In this document: one piece after another, positions 1-8,311 of the stretch
How positions within the stretch are numbered: position 1 is the first letter of the stretch
How the letters are laid out: each line of letters starts with the position of its first letter
Assembly: GCF_900109745.1 (NCBI RefSeq)
Contig: NZ_FOAV01000013.1
Coordinates: 1-64,000 of the forward strand
Reading direction: 5' to 3'
Length of the DNA: 64,000 nt
Origin: Roseateles sp. YR242
GTDB taxonomy: Bacteria; Pseudomonadota; Gammaproteobacteria; Burkholderiales; Burkholderiaceae_C
Notes under the pieces: generated by a model
Told to the model about the DNA's origin: nothing
Database searches by the model: none
What the model saw: only the letters and a program-made list of their open reading frames with translations
Made by a program: the position numbers and the translations under genes

Positions 1-418
1 ACTTCGTCCGAGCGCTGGTTGAAGCATCGTCGGCTGCCGGCCCCGTTAAATCCGCCAGCATCGACCTCGAAAACGAGTTGTTCAGACCTTCCCTAACGCA
101 ACACAGCATACCCCATTGAAATGAATCACTCGGAAACTGCACCCAACCTTCGAACACCAGCGTGGCAATTGGGAAAGAGACAAGGGACGCCACCAATCCC
201 AGGATCAAACCAAACCCTGGCTTCGACGCCGATGATCTAAATACGGGCAGGCAAATAACGACAGCCTGAAGAATACCTGCTACTGGACCCAGAATAACGC
301 TCAAACACACCAACAAAGCCATCCCATGTGGGCTGATGTTAGCTAGGAAAAGAGCGATGCCGAGACTTGCAACTATCCAGCCCATGGCCATCAATAGCGA
401 TAAATAAAATATGTTCAT
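1..418 (-). CDS. Hypothetical small membrane protein, 3' end outside window
   Basis: An uninterrupted frame of 139 codons begins at an ATG at 418 and runs off the left edge. The product starts MNIFYLSLLMAMGWIVASLG and has about three hydrophobic, probably membrane-spanning stretches (roughly residues 3-25, 29-55 and 65-85), then a more polar tail. I recognise no family. It lies 19 bp downstream of the stop of the 109-aa gene on the same strand, so the two probably form one transcription unit. Base composition is visibly AT-richer than the genes that follow from 1340. No strong ribosome binding site is seen. The C-terminus is unknown. Confidence 0.5.
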   Translation of the reverse strand, partial: MNIFYLSLLMAMGWIVASLGIALFLANISPHGMALLVCLSVILGPVAGILQAVVICLPVFRSSASKPGFGLILGLVASLVSFPIATLVFEGWVQFPSDSFQWGMLCCVREGLNNSFSRSMLADLTGPAADDASTSARTK

Positions 419-437
419 AGGCAGGCGGCTGAATGAG

Positions 438-767
438 TCAAGTGCGGCCGCGATCAATATATCCAGAGTTCGGATATAGAGAATCGCCACCAAAAACCGA
501 ATTTACAACCTGCCCTCTTATTCCGATATTCATCATCCAGCCATATGCACCAATGCGACATGGAAACAATTTTTTGGCAATTTCTTGGGCGCCGCCTAAA
601 AATCCAGGAATAGCCACATCAGGCAAACCATCAGGGACATCCATAAGAATTAGAATAAACTCACCGTCATCTTGATATTCGACATTGAACGTCGATTCAG
701 CGATGAAGTGCGGCGAACATTTCAGCTGCCGCAGAAATTCAAGAGCCATTTCTTCTGAGATATTCAT
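438..767 (-). CDS. Hypothetical protein, 109 aa
   Basis: A complete 109-residue acidic protein without signal peptide or membrane segment, starting MNISEEMALEFLRQL. The start chosen is the ATG at 767; a second in-frame ATG seven codons later is also possible. No family is recognised. Small acidic proteins in AT-rich pockets next to a small membrane protein are often immunity or other accessory proteins, but nothing here proves that. Codon use, with more A/T in third positions, differs from the rest of the window and suggests recent acquisition. The opposite strand also has short open frames, but they have no protein-like pattern. Confidence 0.5.
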   Translation of the reverse strand: MNISEEMALEFLRQLKCSPHFIAESTFNVEYQDDGEFILILMDVPDGLPDVAIPGFLGGAQEIAKKLFPCRIGAYGWMMNIGIRGQVVNSVFGGDSLYPNSGYIDRGRT

Positions 768-1339
768 GCAAATGGTCTGTTTGGATTTGGAAAGTGACCG
801 TGCAGGAAATACTGGCGGCTTGGCAACGCTTTACCTCGTCGTCACACGTCTTGAGCGCGCGGACTGACGACCTCCCATTGATGGCCATTCTGGCCAACAA
901 CAAAAGTCAGCGCCATAGCAATTGAGCGAAATTATCTCGACACATTGCAACAGGCTTGGTTCACAGCCCATCGCGAGATGCCAATCGCACAAACCCTTCC
1001 ACCGGCCATCAGCCGCCTGTGACCACAGCACCACGCCGCAGCCAACCTAGGGCATTTCTCTACGGCCCCACTGACACAGTTGGAACCGTGCCCCATACAC
1101 AGCAGTTAAAGTACGGACACCTGGATAAACGGTGCCGCCGAGCCCGTCCAGTTCGAGGGGGGAATTCATGCAGATCGTCGTCATATCTCAGCCAGGTCAA
1201 GATCCGAGCCGTCCGGCTCCGCTGATGCCCTGAGCCGCACCCGCGGCGTCCAGCCGCAGGCCCCGCCGGCCTGCTCGTTGCTGACGGATCGCCCTCCGCC
1301 TGCCTCTCTTGCTGTACCCCGCACCGGTCCACCACCGCG
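768..1339. other. Intergenic region upstream of the secretion operon
   Basis: This 572-base stretch holds no convincing protein gene. Several short frames on both strands look random in composition and lack a ribosome binding site. The exception is a 21-codon frame at 1168-1233, listed separately. The promoter of the secretion operon should lie here, but I cannot point to a convincing -35/-10 pair. Confidence 0.4.
1168..1233 (+). CDS. Possible 21-aa leader peptide
   Basis: A 21-codon frame starts at ATG 1168 and ends at TGA 1231-1233; the product begins MQIVVISQPGQD. A purine-rich GAGGGGGGAA tract sits just upstream at the right spacing for ribosome binding. It lies about 100 bases before the first gene of the secretion operon, so a regulatory leader is possible. 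It may equally be chance. Only the ribosome-binding-like tract supports it. Confidence 0.2.
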   Translation: MQIVVISQPGQDPSRPAPLMP

Positions 1340-2164
1340 ATGCGTTTTTCCCTCCCGATCTCCCTGCCCTCGTCGCTGCTCTCCGACGAGGCTCGACAAC
1401 GCCTGAACCGCCCCTGGGTCATCGTGATGGCGCTGCTGGCTGCACCGCTGCTGGCCGCCTGCGTCTATCTGGCCATGTCGCGCTCGGAGCAACAGGCCCA
1501 GGCCCGCGAGCACGCCTTGCACCATCAGGTGAAGCAAAAGCTCTCACAGCTGGCCAGCAGCCCGACGGGTGAGATCGCGCCCTACCCGGAGCGGCTGCCC
1601 GTGGACCCGTACCCGGTGGCCCGTGCCATCGAGCATCTGCGTGCCGCCGCCGAGTCGCAGGCCGTGACCGTGGCCACCGTCAGCGCCAACGAACGTGCGG
1701 CCACACCCGCCACGCTCGGCCGCGTGACGCTGGACTTCACGCTTCGCGGCGGCTATGTGGCCATCAAGGCCGTGCTCAACGAACTGCTCTCCCGCGATGC
1801 GCAGCGCATCGTGCTGCAGCAGCTGAGCCTGCGCCGTTCTGTCGCCAATCCGGCGCTCGGCACCACCAATACCGATGTGGAAGCACAGGTGTCGGTGAGC
1901 TGGCTGCACCGCCCCCTGTCTGCGAACGGTGCTGCAACGACAACAACGCTCGGAACAACAACACCGACCGCAACGGCAACATCGGCCCCTTTGCTGCCGA
2001 CATCGCCCGCATCAGCACCACCGGCCTCCGCATCGGCGGCTGGTGCATCGCTGCCCGCTTCGGGCCCTTCGGCGCGCGCCGCACGAGTGCCCACCCCGTC
2101 GGCATCGGCATCATCCGCACCGGCTTCAGCAGCCCGCGTCTCCAGCCCCACCGCGAGGCACTGA
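1340..2164 (+). CDS. PilO/GspM-like inner-membrane assembly protein
   Basis: First gene of the hybrid secretion operon, 274 aa. A cytoplasmic N-terminus of about 28 residues is followed by one membrane segment (about 29-49, VIVMALLAAPLLAACVYLAM). A periplasmic part (about 50-195) contains a ferredoxin-like PilO-type region with the pattern LDFTLRGGYVAIKAVLNELL. The last 75 residues are low-complexity Ser/Ala/Pro/Thr. PilO-type proteins pair with PilN in the inner-membrane alignment complex; the matching PilM- and PilN-like genes lie at the far end of this operon. The next gene begins four bases after its stop. The assignment rests on topology, size and gene order rather than strong identity. 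Confidence 0.65.
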   Translation: MRFSLPISLPSSLLSDEARQRLNRPWVIVMALLAAPLLAACVYLAMSRSEQQAQAREHALHHQVKQKLSQLASSPTGEIAPYPERLPVDPYPVARAIEHLRAAAESQAVTVATVSANERAATPATLGRVTLDFTLRGGYVAIKAVLNELLSRDAQRIVLQQLSLRRSVANPALGTTNTDVEAQVSVSWLHRPLSANGAATTTTLGTTTPTATATSAPLLPTSPASAPPASASAAGASLPASGPSARAARVPTPSASASSAPASAARVSSPTARH

Positions 2165-2167
2165 CCC

Positions 2168-2761
2168 ATGGCCTCCACGCTGAACACCCCGAAGCCCCCC
2201 ACCAAAGGCCTGCGTCCCGGCCTCCTCTGGACCCTGGGCCTGACCGCAGCCGCCACCGCCTGGGCCCTGCTCTCCCCCGCTGATGGCAACGTCACTGCCG
2301 CGGCCAAGACGGCCGCCTCCGGCAAGGACCGCCCCCAGGCGGATCCCACGCGGGCACTGACACCCGCCGCCAACGCCAACCGCAAGCCCGCCGTGGCGCC
2401 GTTACCCCCGATCCCCGGCCGCCTGCCCGAGCTCGCGCTGGAAGCTGCCGACCGTGACCCTTTCATGATCCCGGTGCCTCCGCCCCCGCCGGCGCCTCCA
2501 CCACCGCCCCCTCCTCCGCCACCACCAGCCCCCACAGCACCGCCACTGAACTACCGCTTCCTCGGCGCCATGGTCGATCCGCAAGGGGACCGGAAGGTCT
2601 ACCTGGCCCGCGCCGACAAGGACGTGCTGGTGGAAGTTGGCAGCCGGCTGGACGAGGGCTATCGGGTGGAAGCCATCACCGAGGACGAGATCCGTCTCAT
2701 CTACGAACCCCTGCAGCAGCGCGCGGTGATCCGCATTCCGCCTGCGCAGCCCACGCCTTGA
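2168..2761 (+). CDS. PilP/GspC-like periplasmic linker protein
   Basis: A 197-aa protein with one N-terminal membrane segment (about residues 19-37). A long flexible region follows and includes a near-pure proline run (about residues 102-125). The compact C-terminal domain (about 128-197) begins LNYRFLGAMVDPQGDRKVYL. That C-terminal pattern fits the beta-rich homology region of PilP and GspC, which contacts the N-terminal domains of the secretin. The proline run would act as a spacer across the periplasm. Its stop overlaps the first candidate start of the secretin gene, so translation is probably coupled. The family assignment is by architecture and gene order. Confidence 0.65.
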   Translation: MASTLNTPKPPTKGLRPGLLWTLGLTAAATAWALLSPADGNVTAAAKTAASGKDRPQADPTRALTPAANANRKPAVAPLPPIPGRLPELALEAADRDPFMIPVPPPPPAPPPPPPPPPPPAPTAPPLNYRFLGAMVDPQGDRKVYLARADKDVLVEVGSRLDEGYRVEAITEDEIRLIYEPLQQRAVIRIPPAQPTP

Positions 2762-2772
2762 ACAGAATCACC

Positions 2773-5121
2773 ATGCCGCTTTGGAGACCTACCGCAAGAC
2801 CCCTGGGCAGCCGCGCCACGGTCTGGGCCTGCGCCGCCCTCATGGTGCTGCAACTGGCCGGCTGCGCGGAGACGCGCATCCGCGGCGAATCCCAGAAGGC
2901 GTTCAGCGACGGCCAGTACGACCAGGCCATGAAGACCCTGGAAGACGGCCTCAAGCAATATCCGGAAAGCACCACCCTGCGCAGCAGCCTGCTGGCCGCC
3001 CGCAATGAATCGCAGACCCGCCTGATCGGCAAGGCCCTGAATGAACGGGCCGCCGGCCAGTTCGACGAAGCCGTGAAGACCCTGCAGACCGCCCAGGCGC
3101 TGGACCCTGCCAACACCCGCGTGCAGGCCCTGCTCAGCGACATGACGCTGGACCGCAAGGCCATGGACGACCTGGCCGCCGCGCAGCAGTTGGTCACCAG
3201 CAAGCAGCCCGACCGCGCCCTGCGCCTGCTGGAGCAGGCCCTCAAGGACAACCCGCGCCATTCCGGCCTGCTGGACCTTCAACGCCGCCTGCTGGCCGAC
3301 CAGCGCAGCGTGCAGGTGCAGGCCATGAACAGCGGGCTGCAGGAATCACGCCCCATCTCGCTGGACTTCCGCGACGCCAGCCTGCGCACCGTGCTGGAAG
3401 TGCTCACCCGCAACAGCGGCATCAATTTCGTGCTGGACCGCGACGTGCGTGGCGACGTGAAGGTGACCGTTCTGCTCCGCCAGGCCAAGGTGGAAGACGC
3501 GCTGGACCTGATCACCTCCACCAACCAGTTGTCCAAGAAGGTGATCGACCCCAAGACGATCATCATCTACCCCAACACCCCGGAAAAACACCGCGAGTAC
3601 CAGGAGCAGCTGGTGCGCATGTTCAACCTCCAGAGCAGCGACGCCAAGGGTGCCGCTGCCTTCCTGAAATCCATGCTCAAGATCCGCGAGCCCTACGTGG
3701 ATGAGCGCACCAACATGATCGCCCTGCGCGATTCGCCCGAGAACATCCAGCTCGCAGAGCGGCTCCTGGCCGTCTACGACGCCGCAGAGCCCGAGGTGCT
3801 GCTGGACGTGGAAGTGCTGGAGGTCAGCTCCACCCGCCTGACCGAACTGGGCGTGAAGTTTCCCAGCTCGTTCACCTTCGCGCCGCTCACGGGCAGCGGC
3901 GGCAGCGACACCACCATTGCGGACCTCAAGGACCTCAACAGCAGCCGCATCAGCGCCAGCGTGGGCAGCCTGCTGATCAACCTGCGCCGGGAGGTTGGCG
4001 ACGTGGCCACGCTGGCCAACCCCAAGCTGCGCGTGCGCAACAAGGAAAAGGCCAAGATCATGATCGGGGACAAGATCCCCATCCCCAGCACCACCACCAG
4101 CGGCAACGGGGGGTTCTCGTCGGAGAGCATCACCTACATGGACGTGGGCCTGAAGCTGGATGTGGAACCGGTGGTCTATGTGGATGATGAGGTGGCCATC
4201 AAGATCGGGCTGGAAGTGAGTGCCCTGGGCACCGCCACCAAGACCGCGTCCGGCACCACGGTCTACCAGGTCAGCACACGCAATGCCAACACGCTGCTGC
4301 GCTTGCGCGACGGTGAAACCCAGCTGCTGGCCGGCCTGATCAGCCGCGACGAACGCAACAGCTCCAGCCGCGTGCCCGGCCTGGGGGACATTCCCGTCGT
4401 GGGCCGACTCTTCTCCAGCACCCTGGACAACGGCTCACGCACCGAACTGCTGCTGGCCATCACACCGCGCGTGCTGCGCAATGTGCGCCATCTCAATGCC
4501 AGCGAATCCGAGCTGTGGGTGGGCACGGAAGCGGCACCCAAGCTGCGCCAGGTGGGCGGCCTGCAATTCAACGTGCCGGCGGCTGACACCAGCAAGCCTG
4601 GCGCGACTGCAGCGCAGGGCGCCGGTGCCAGCCCCGCCCTCGGCGGCCAGCCGGGTGCTCTATCTGGCGCACAACCTGGCGGCCCATCGGGCACGCCCCC
4701 GGCCGCGACCGAACGCAAGACGCCCAGCTTCAACCTGGTCGCCCCGGGCCAGGCCAAGGTGGGCGACACCGTTGAAGTCCGCCTGGACCTTCGTGACGCC
4801 AACCTGCGCGGCCTGCTGACCGAGTTCCAGTTCAGCGCGGACAAGCTCAGCCTCGTGGAAGCCGAGGAGGACGAGTTCTTCCGCAAGGGCGGCAGCCCCA
4901 CCAGCTTCACCAAGCGCGTGGAGGCCGGCAAGGCCAACATGAGCGTGCTGCGCAACCAGGCCACGTCGGCCGATGGGGCTGGCGGCGTGTTCAAGCTGCG
5001 CTTCAAGGCCACGGCCGCCGGCCGTGCGGAAGTGCGCCTGAACTCGGCACAACCGGTCTCGCTGGACCCCAACGCCGAACGGCCGGCCCTGCCCGCGCCC
5101 GTGGTGATCGAGGTGAAGTGA
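2773..5121 (+). CDS. TPR-secretin-cohesin outer-membrane channel protein (GspD/MshL type)
   Basis: Outer-membrane secretin of the hybrid system, 782 aa from the ATG at 2773. A TTG at 2758 is also in frame, but the ATG gives a normal lipoprotein signal. The lipobox LAGC puts the lipidated Cys at residue 31. Three TPR-like repeats cover about 38-180. An N0/STN domain starts near 192 with PISLDFRDASLRTVLEVL, and an N1-like domain follows. The secretin core runs about 342-570, ending ELLLAITPRVL. After a Gly/Ala/Pro linker, residues about 650-782 form a beta-rich cohesin-like domain starting SFNLVAPGQAKVGDTVEVRL. The TPR part resembles a fused pilotin or MshN-type module. The cohesin-like tail is unusual compared with classical GspD or PilQ. 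Confidence 0.85.
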   Translation: MPLWRPTARPLGSRATVWACAALMVLQLAGCAETRIRGESQKAFSDGQYDQAMKTLEDGLKQYPESTTLRSSLLAARNESQTRLIGKALNERAAGQFDEAVKTLQTAQALDPANTRVQALLSDMTLDRKAMDDLAAAQQLVTSKQPDRALRLLEQALKDNPRHSGLLDLQRRLLADQRSVQVQAMNSGLQESRPISLDFRDASLRTVLEVLTRNSGINFVLDRDVRGDVKVTVLLRQAKVEDALDLITSTNQLSKKVIDPKTIIIYPNTPEKHREYQEQLVRMFNLQSSDAKGAAAFLKSMLKIREPYVDERTNMIALRDSPENIQLAERLLAVYDAAEPEVLLDVEVLEVSSTRLTELGVKFPSSFTFAPLTGSGGSDTTIADLKDLNSSRISASVGSLLINLRREVGDVATLANPKLRVRNKEKAKIMIGDKIPIPSTTTSGNGGFSSESITYMDVGLKLDVEPVVYVDDEVAIKIGLEVSALGTATKTASGTTVYQVSTRNANTLLRLRDGETQLLAGLISRDERNSSSRVPGLGDIPVVGRLFSSTLDNGSRTELLLAITPRVLRNVRHLNASESELWVGTEAAPKLRQVGGLQFNVPAADTSKPGATAAQGAGASPALGGQPGALSGAQPGGPSGTPPAATERKTPSFNLVAPGQAKVGDTVEVRLDLRDANLRGLLTEFQFSADKLSLVEAEEDEFFRKGGSPTSFTKRVEAGKANMSVLRNQATSADGAGGVFKLRFKATAAGRAEVRLNSAQPVSLDPNAERPALPAPVVIEVK

Positions 5122-5122
5122 G

Positions 5123-5659
5123 ATGCGCACCGGGCAGTTACTTCGGTCTGACCGCCACCGCCCTGTGCAGCCGCGCGCCCGCGCGGGCTGGCGTGCGCGC
5201 GGCTTCACGCTGATTGAACTGCTGGTGTGCCTGGGCATCCTGGGCTTCCTGGCCACGCTGGCCCTGCCCATGGCGGAGATGGCCTCCCAGCGGGAGAAGG
5301 AGCGCGAACTCAAACGCGCGCTCTGGGAAATCCGTGACGCCCTGGACAGCTACCGCGCCGCCCGCGAAACCGGTGCCCTGCTGGGCGCCGCCGACCAACC
5401 GCCCTACCCCGCCACGCTGGCCGAGCTGACCAAGGAAGTGCCGGATTCCCGCCTGGAGCATCAGGGGCAGACCCTGCGCTTCCTTCGGCGCGTGCCGCGT
5501 GACCCGTTTGCCGACACCTCCTTGCCTGCGGACCAGACCTGGGGCCTGCGTGGCTTCCAGTCCGATGCGGAGAACCCCAAGCCGGGGCCGGAGGTCTATG
5601 ACGTCTATTCCAACTCCCCACTCAAAGGGCTCAACGGCATTCCGTTGAAGCAATGGTGA
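5123..5659 (+). CDS. Type II secretion pseudopilin
   Basis: A 178-aa prepilin-like protein. A 26-residue basic leader ends at the peptidase site ARG^FTLIELLV, with the canonical Glu at position +5 of the mature chain, followed by a hydrophobic helix (about 27-50). The C-terminal part includes a PRDPFAD motif and a YDVYSNSPLKGLNG ending, as in GspG/GspH-like pseudopilins. It is processed by a prepilin peptidase not encoded in this window. It starts one base after the secretin stop and overlaps the next pseudopilin gene by seven bases. Which minor pseudopilin it equals cannot be decided. Confidence 0.8.
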   Translation: MRTGQLLRSDRHRPVQPRARAGWRARGFTLIELLVCLGILGFLATLALPMAEMASQREKERELKRALWEIRDALDSYRAARETGALLGAADQPPYPATLAELTKEVPDSRLEHQGQTLRFLRRVPRDPFADTSLPADQTWGLRGFQSDAENPKPGPEVYDVYSNSPLKGLNGIPLKQW

Positions 5660-6069
5660 GCAGGGTGAAGCCTTTGAAGCCACGCACGGCCCCACGCCAA
5701 CCCGGTTTCACCGTCATCGAACTGCTGGTGGTGCTGGCCGCGCTCGCGCTGCTGCTGAGCGTGGCCGCGCCGCGCTACATGCAGCACCTGGAGCGGGCCC
5801 GCGACACGGCCATGCGGCACAACCTGCATGAGATGCGCAACGCCATCGACCAGTTCTACAGCGACCAAGGCCGCTACCCGGCCACCCTGGCCGAACTGGT
5901 GGAACGCCGCTACCTGCGTGCCATTCCGTTGGACCCGGTGACCGGCCGCGCCGACACCTGGCAGACCGTGCTGCCGCGCAGTGGCAACGCCGAGGGCGAA
6001 GGCGTGTACGACGTACACAGCGGCACCAAGGACCTGGCACCCGACGGGAGTTTGTATGCGACCTGGTGA
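5653..6069 (+). CDS. Type II secretion pseudopilin
   Basis: A 138-aa prepilin-like protein with leader and cleavage site QPG^FTVIELLV, keeping Glu at +5, then a hydrophobic helix to about residue 40. The body has the pattern QFYSDQGRYPATLAELVE that is typical of GspG-like folds, and it ends YDVHSGTKDLAPDGSLYATW. It resembles the preceding pseudopilin in its C-terminal YDVxS element, so the two may have arisen by duplication. It overlaps its neighbours on both sides, which indicates tight co-translation within the operon. Confidence 0.8.
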   Translation: MVSRVKPLKPRTAPRQPGFTVIELLVVLAALALLLSVAAPRYMQHLERARDTAMRHNLHEMRNAIDQFYSDQGRYPATLAELVERRYLRAIPLDPVTGRADTWQTVLPRSGNAEGEGVYDVHSGTKDLAPDGSLYATW

Positions 6070-6598
6070 GGCCACCTTCGCACTGCACATGCCGACGAGC
6101 GCCACGGTGCAGGTGCCAGCAAGGCTGCAGCCACCCCGCTTGCGCCATCAGCGGGGCTACGGCTTCGTCGCCATCCTGCTGTTGCTGGCCGTGGTGTCCC
6201 TGGGGCTATCCAGTGTCAGCACCTCCTGGAGCACCGAGGCCAAACGGGACAAGGAACAACAGCTGATCCGCATCGGCCAGCTGTATGTGCAGGCCCTGGA
6301 TCGGTACCGCCGTGTCTCGCCAGGCACCGACAAGCGGCTGCCCATGGCGCTGGATGAACTGATGCTGGACCAGCGCTTCGTCGGCACCGTGCGCCACATT
6401 CGCCGGTTGTACCCCGACCCGATGAGCCTGGGCCAGGACTGGGGCGTGATCCGGGGCGATGACGGACGCATCCAGGGCGTCTACAGCCTCAGCGATCAGG
6501 AGCCCTTGATCAAAGGCACCGTCAGCCGACCTGGCCTGCGGCTGGCGGCAGCAAGCCGATATTCCGACTGGAAATTCGTAGTGGATTCCGACAAATGA
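6056..6598 (+). CDS. Atypical pseudopilin-like protein lacking Glu5
   Basis: A 180-aa protein starting at ATG 6056, inside the end of the previous gene. Earlier in-frame codons exist but would overlap that gene much further. A basic leader ends RHQRGYG, followed by a hydrophobic helix FVAILLLLAVVSLGLSS. The position that is Glu in ordinary pseudopilins is hydrophobic here, a property known from GspK tip pseudopilins, although this protein is much shorter than GspK. The body contains RYRRVSPGTDKRLPMALDEL and ends WKFVVDSDK. Its stop overlaps the start of gspG. It is probably a minor, tip or accessory subunit. Confidence 0.65.
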   Translation: MRPGEATFALHMPTSATVQVPARLQPPRLRHQRGYGFVAILLLLAVVSLGLSSVSTSWSTEAKRDKEQQLIRIGQLYVQALDRYRRVSPGTDKRLPMALDELMLDQRFVGTVRHIRRLYPDPMSLGQDWGVIRGDDGRIQGVYSLSDQEPLIKGTVSRPGLRLAAASRYSDWKFVVDSDK

Positions 6599-7065
6599 CC
6601 CCCACCCTCACTCACTCCCCCCTGGGCGCTGCCCCAAGTGCCCAGTCGCCTCGCGCGCGGGCCATCAGGGGCTTCACGCTGCTGGAACTGCTGGTGGTGA
6701 TCCTGATCATCGGCCTGCTCACCGGCATCGTCGGCCCGCGCTTCCTGGCGCAGATCAACCGCTCCGAGACCACCACGGCCAAGGCCCAGCTTGACGCCCT
6801 GGACAAGGCACTACAGGCCTACCGCATCGACATGGGACGCTACCCCGACACCAATGAAGGCCTGGCCGCGCTGGTGCGGGACGGCACGAGCGATGCCCGC
6901 TGGCGCGGCCCCTACCTCAAGGGTGAAGTGCCCAACGACCCGTGGGGCATGCCCTACCAATACCGCATCCCCAGCGAAACCGCCGGCAAGGACTTCGACC
7001 TCTACAGCTTCGGCCGCGACCGCGTGACCGGCGGCACGGGCGACGACGCCGACATCCAGATCTGA
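6595..7065 (+). CDS. gspG: Major pseudopilin GspG
   Basis: A 156-aa protein with a 26-residue leader and site IRG^FTLLELLVV, Glu at +5, followed by the hydrophobic N-helix. The body has the GspG signature: RYPDTNEGLAALV, a WRGPYLKGEVPNDPWG stretch (the conserved calcium-loop region of GspG), and FDLYSFGRDRVTGGTGDDADIQ near the end. It is the most canonical T2SS protein of this operon and should form the periplasmic pseudopilus shaft. It starts in an ATGA overlap with the previous gene. Confidence 0.9.
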   Translation: MTPTLTHSPLGAAPSAQSPRARAIRGFTLLELLVVILIIGLLTGIVGPRFLAQINRSETTTAKAQLDALDKALQAYRIDMGRYPDTNEGLAALVRDGTSDARWRGPYLKGEVPNDPWGMPYQYRIPSETAGKDFDLYSFGRDRVTGGTGDDADIQI

Positions 7066-7105
7066 CCCCCGCCTGGCCACCGCCCGCCCCCCGCATTCCC
7101 CGCCC

Positions 7106-8311
7106 ATGAAAGTCCGCGTCCGCCTGCTTGACCCCCAGCGCATGTCCATCAGCGAAGAGCTGATGGAGGTGGCGTCGCCCGCTGAGCTGGGCCCGGTGCT
7201 GCCGGACGGACGCAAGGTGTTGAGTGCAGAACCGGTGAAGCTCTCGGCCGCCACCGGCTCACGGCCCTCCTCGGCACGCGCCCAATCCCTGGATGTGGCC
7301 TGGTGGTGCCAGGAACTGCGCACGCTGCTTCATGCGGGCATGACGGTGGTGGAAGCCATCGAGACGCTGCATGCCCAGTCCGCCGCCGGTAGCGACCGGG
7401 CGGCGATGCAGACGGCGCTGCTGGCAGAACTGCACCGCGGCAAGGCGCTTTCTGTGGCGATGGAGTCGCTGGCGCGTTTCCCGATGGTGCTGGTGGCCAG
7501 CGTGCGCGCCAGCGAGCGCAGCAGCTCGCTGGCCGAGGCCTTGACGGAATACCTGCGCTATCACGAACTGGTGGAAGCGCTGCGCAAGAAGGTGATCAGC
7601 GCCTCCATCTATCCCAGCCTGGTGTTGGGTCTGGGCCTGGTGGTGAGCACCTTTCTGATCATCGTGGTGCTGCCCCGCTTTGCCACCATGTACGCGGACC
7701 TGCACGGCAGCATGAGCTGGACCACCGAGATGCTCACCGTGGTGAGCACCTTCATGCGGGAATATCGGCTGGTGGTGGTGGCCGGGTTGGCGGCATTGGT
7801 GGCGTTGGCGGTGTGGTGCTGGCGGCAGGGGCTGGTGCAGCGGGCGGCCATGGCCATCGGCATGCGCGTTGGCTTCATCCGGCGCGCCCTGCGTGAGTTC
7901 CAGCTGGCCAAGCTCTACCACTCCATGACGGTGATGTTTCGCGGCGGCTACACGCTGGACGAAGCCCTGCTGCGCTGCGAAGGGCTGAAGCTGGGTGAAG
8001 CGCTGGACCAGGGCATGCGGGACGCCCGTGCGGCACTGCACCGTGGCGTGCGCGTCTCCGCCGCCCTGAGCGAGGCCGGCATGACGGATACGGTGACGCA
8101 GCGGCTACTGGCTGTGGGTGAACGCTCCGGCCAGTTCGAGCGTGTGCTGCAGACGATTGCCGACCGGCACGCGACGAATTTTTCCGGCTTCATGGACCGC
8201 GCCACACGCGTGGTGGAGCCCTTGATGCTGCTGCTGGTGTCCTTGCTGGTGGGCAGCATCGTGGTGCTGATGTACCTGCCCATCTTCGACATTGCCAGCA
8301 GCATCCGTTGA
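7106..8311 (+). CDS. gspF: Inner-membrane platform protein GspF/PilC family
   Basis: A 401-aa polytopic protein. Two GspF domains are seen: the first around residues 65-190 and the second around 265-390, each ending in membrane segments (about 168-190, 222-245 and 365-390). The motifs ELRTLLHAGMTVVEAIETL and LAVGERSGQFERVL are typical of the family. The N-terminal 60 residues form a separate small domain. The protein anchors the GspE ATPase and drives pseudopilus assembly. It overlaps gspE by four bases (ATGA). Confidence 0.9.
   Translation: MKVRVRLLDPQRMSISEELMEVASPAELGPVLPDGRKVLSAEPVKLSAATGSRPSSARAQSLDVAWWCQELRTLLHAGMTVVEAIETLHAQSAAGSDRAAMQTALLAELHRGKALSVAMESLARFPMVLVASVRASERSSSLAEALTEYLRYHELVEALRKKVISASIYPSLVLGLGLVVSTFLIIVVLPRFATMYADLHGSMSWTTEMLTVVSTFMREYRLVVVAGLAALVALAVWCWRQGLVQRAAMAIGMRVGFIRRALREFQLAKLYHSMTVMFRGGYTLDEALLRCEGLKLGEALDQGMRDARAALHRGVRVSAALSEAGMTDTVTQRLLAVGERSGQFERVLQTIADRHATNFSGFMDRATRVVEPLMLLLVSLLVGSIVVLMYLPIFDIASSIR

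Noticed and set aside
831-1034. A 67-codon minus-strand frame upstream of the secretion operon
   Set aside because: Odd Cys/Trp-rich composition, no ribosome binding site and no family resemblance.
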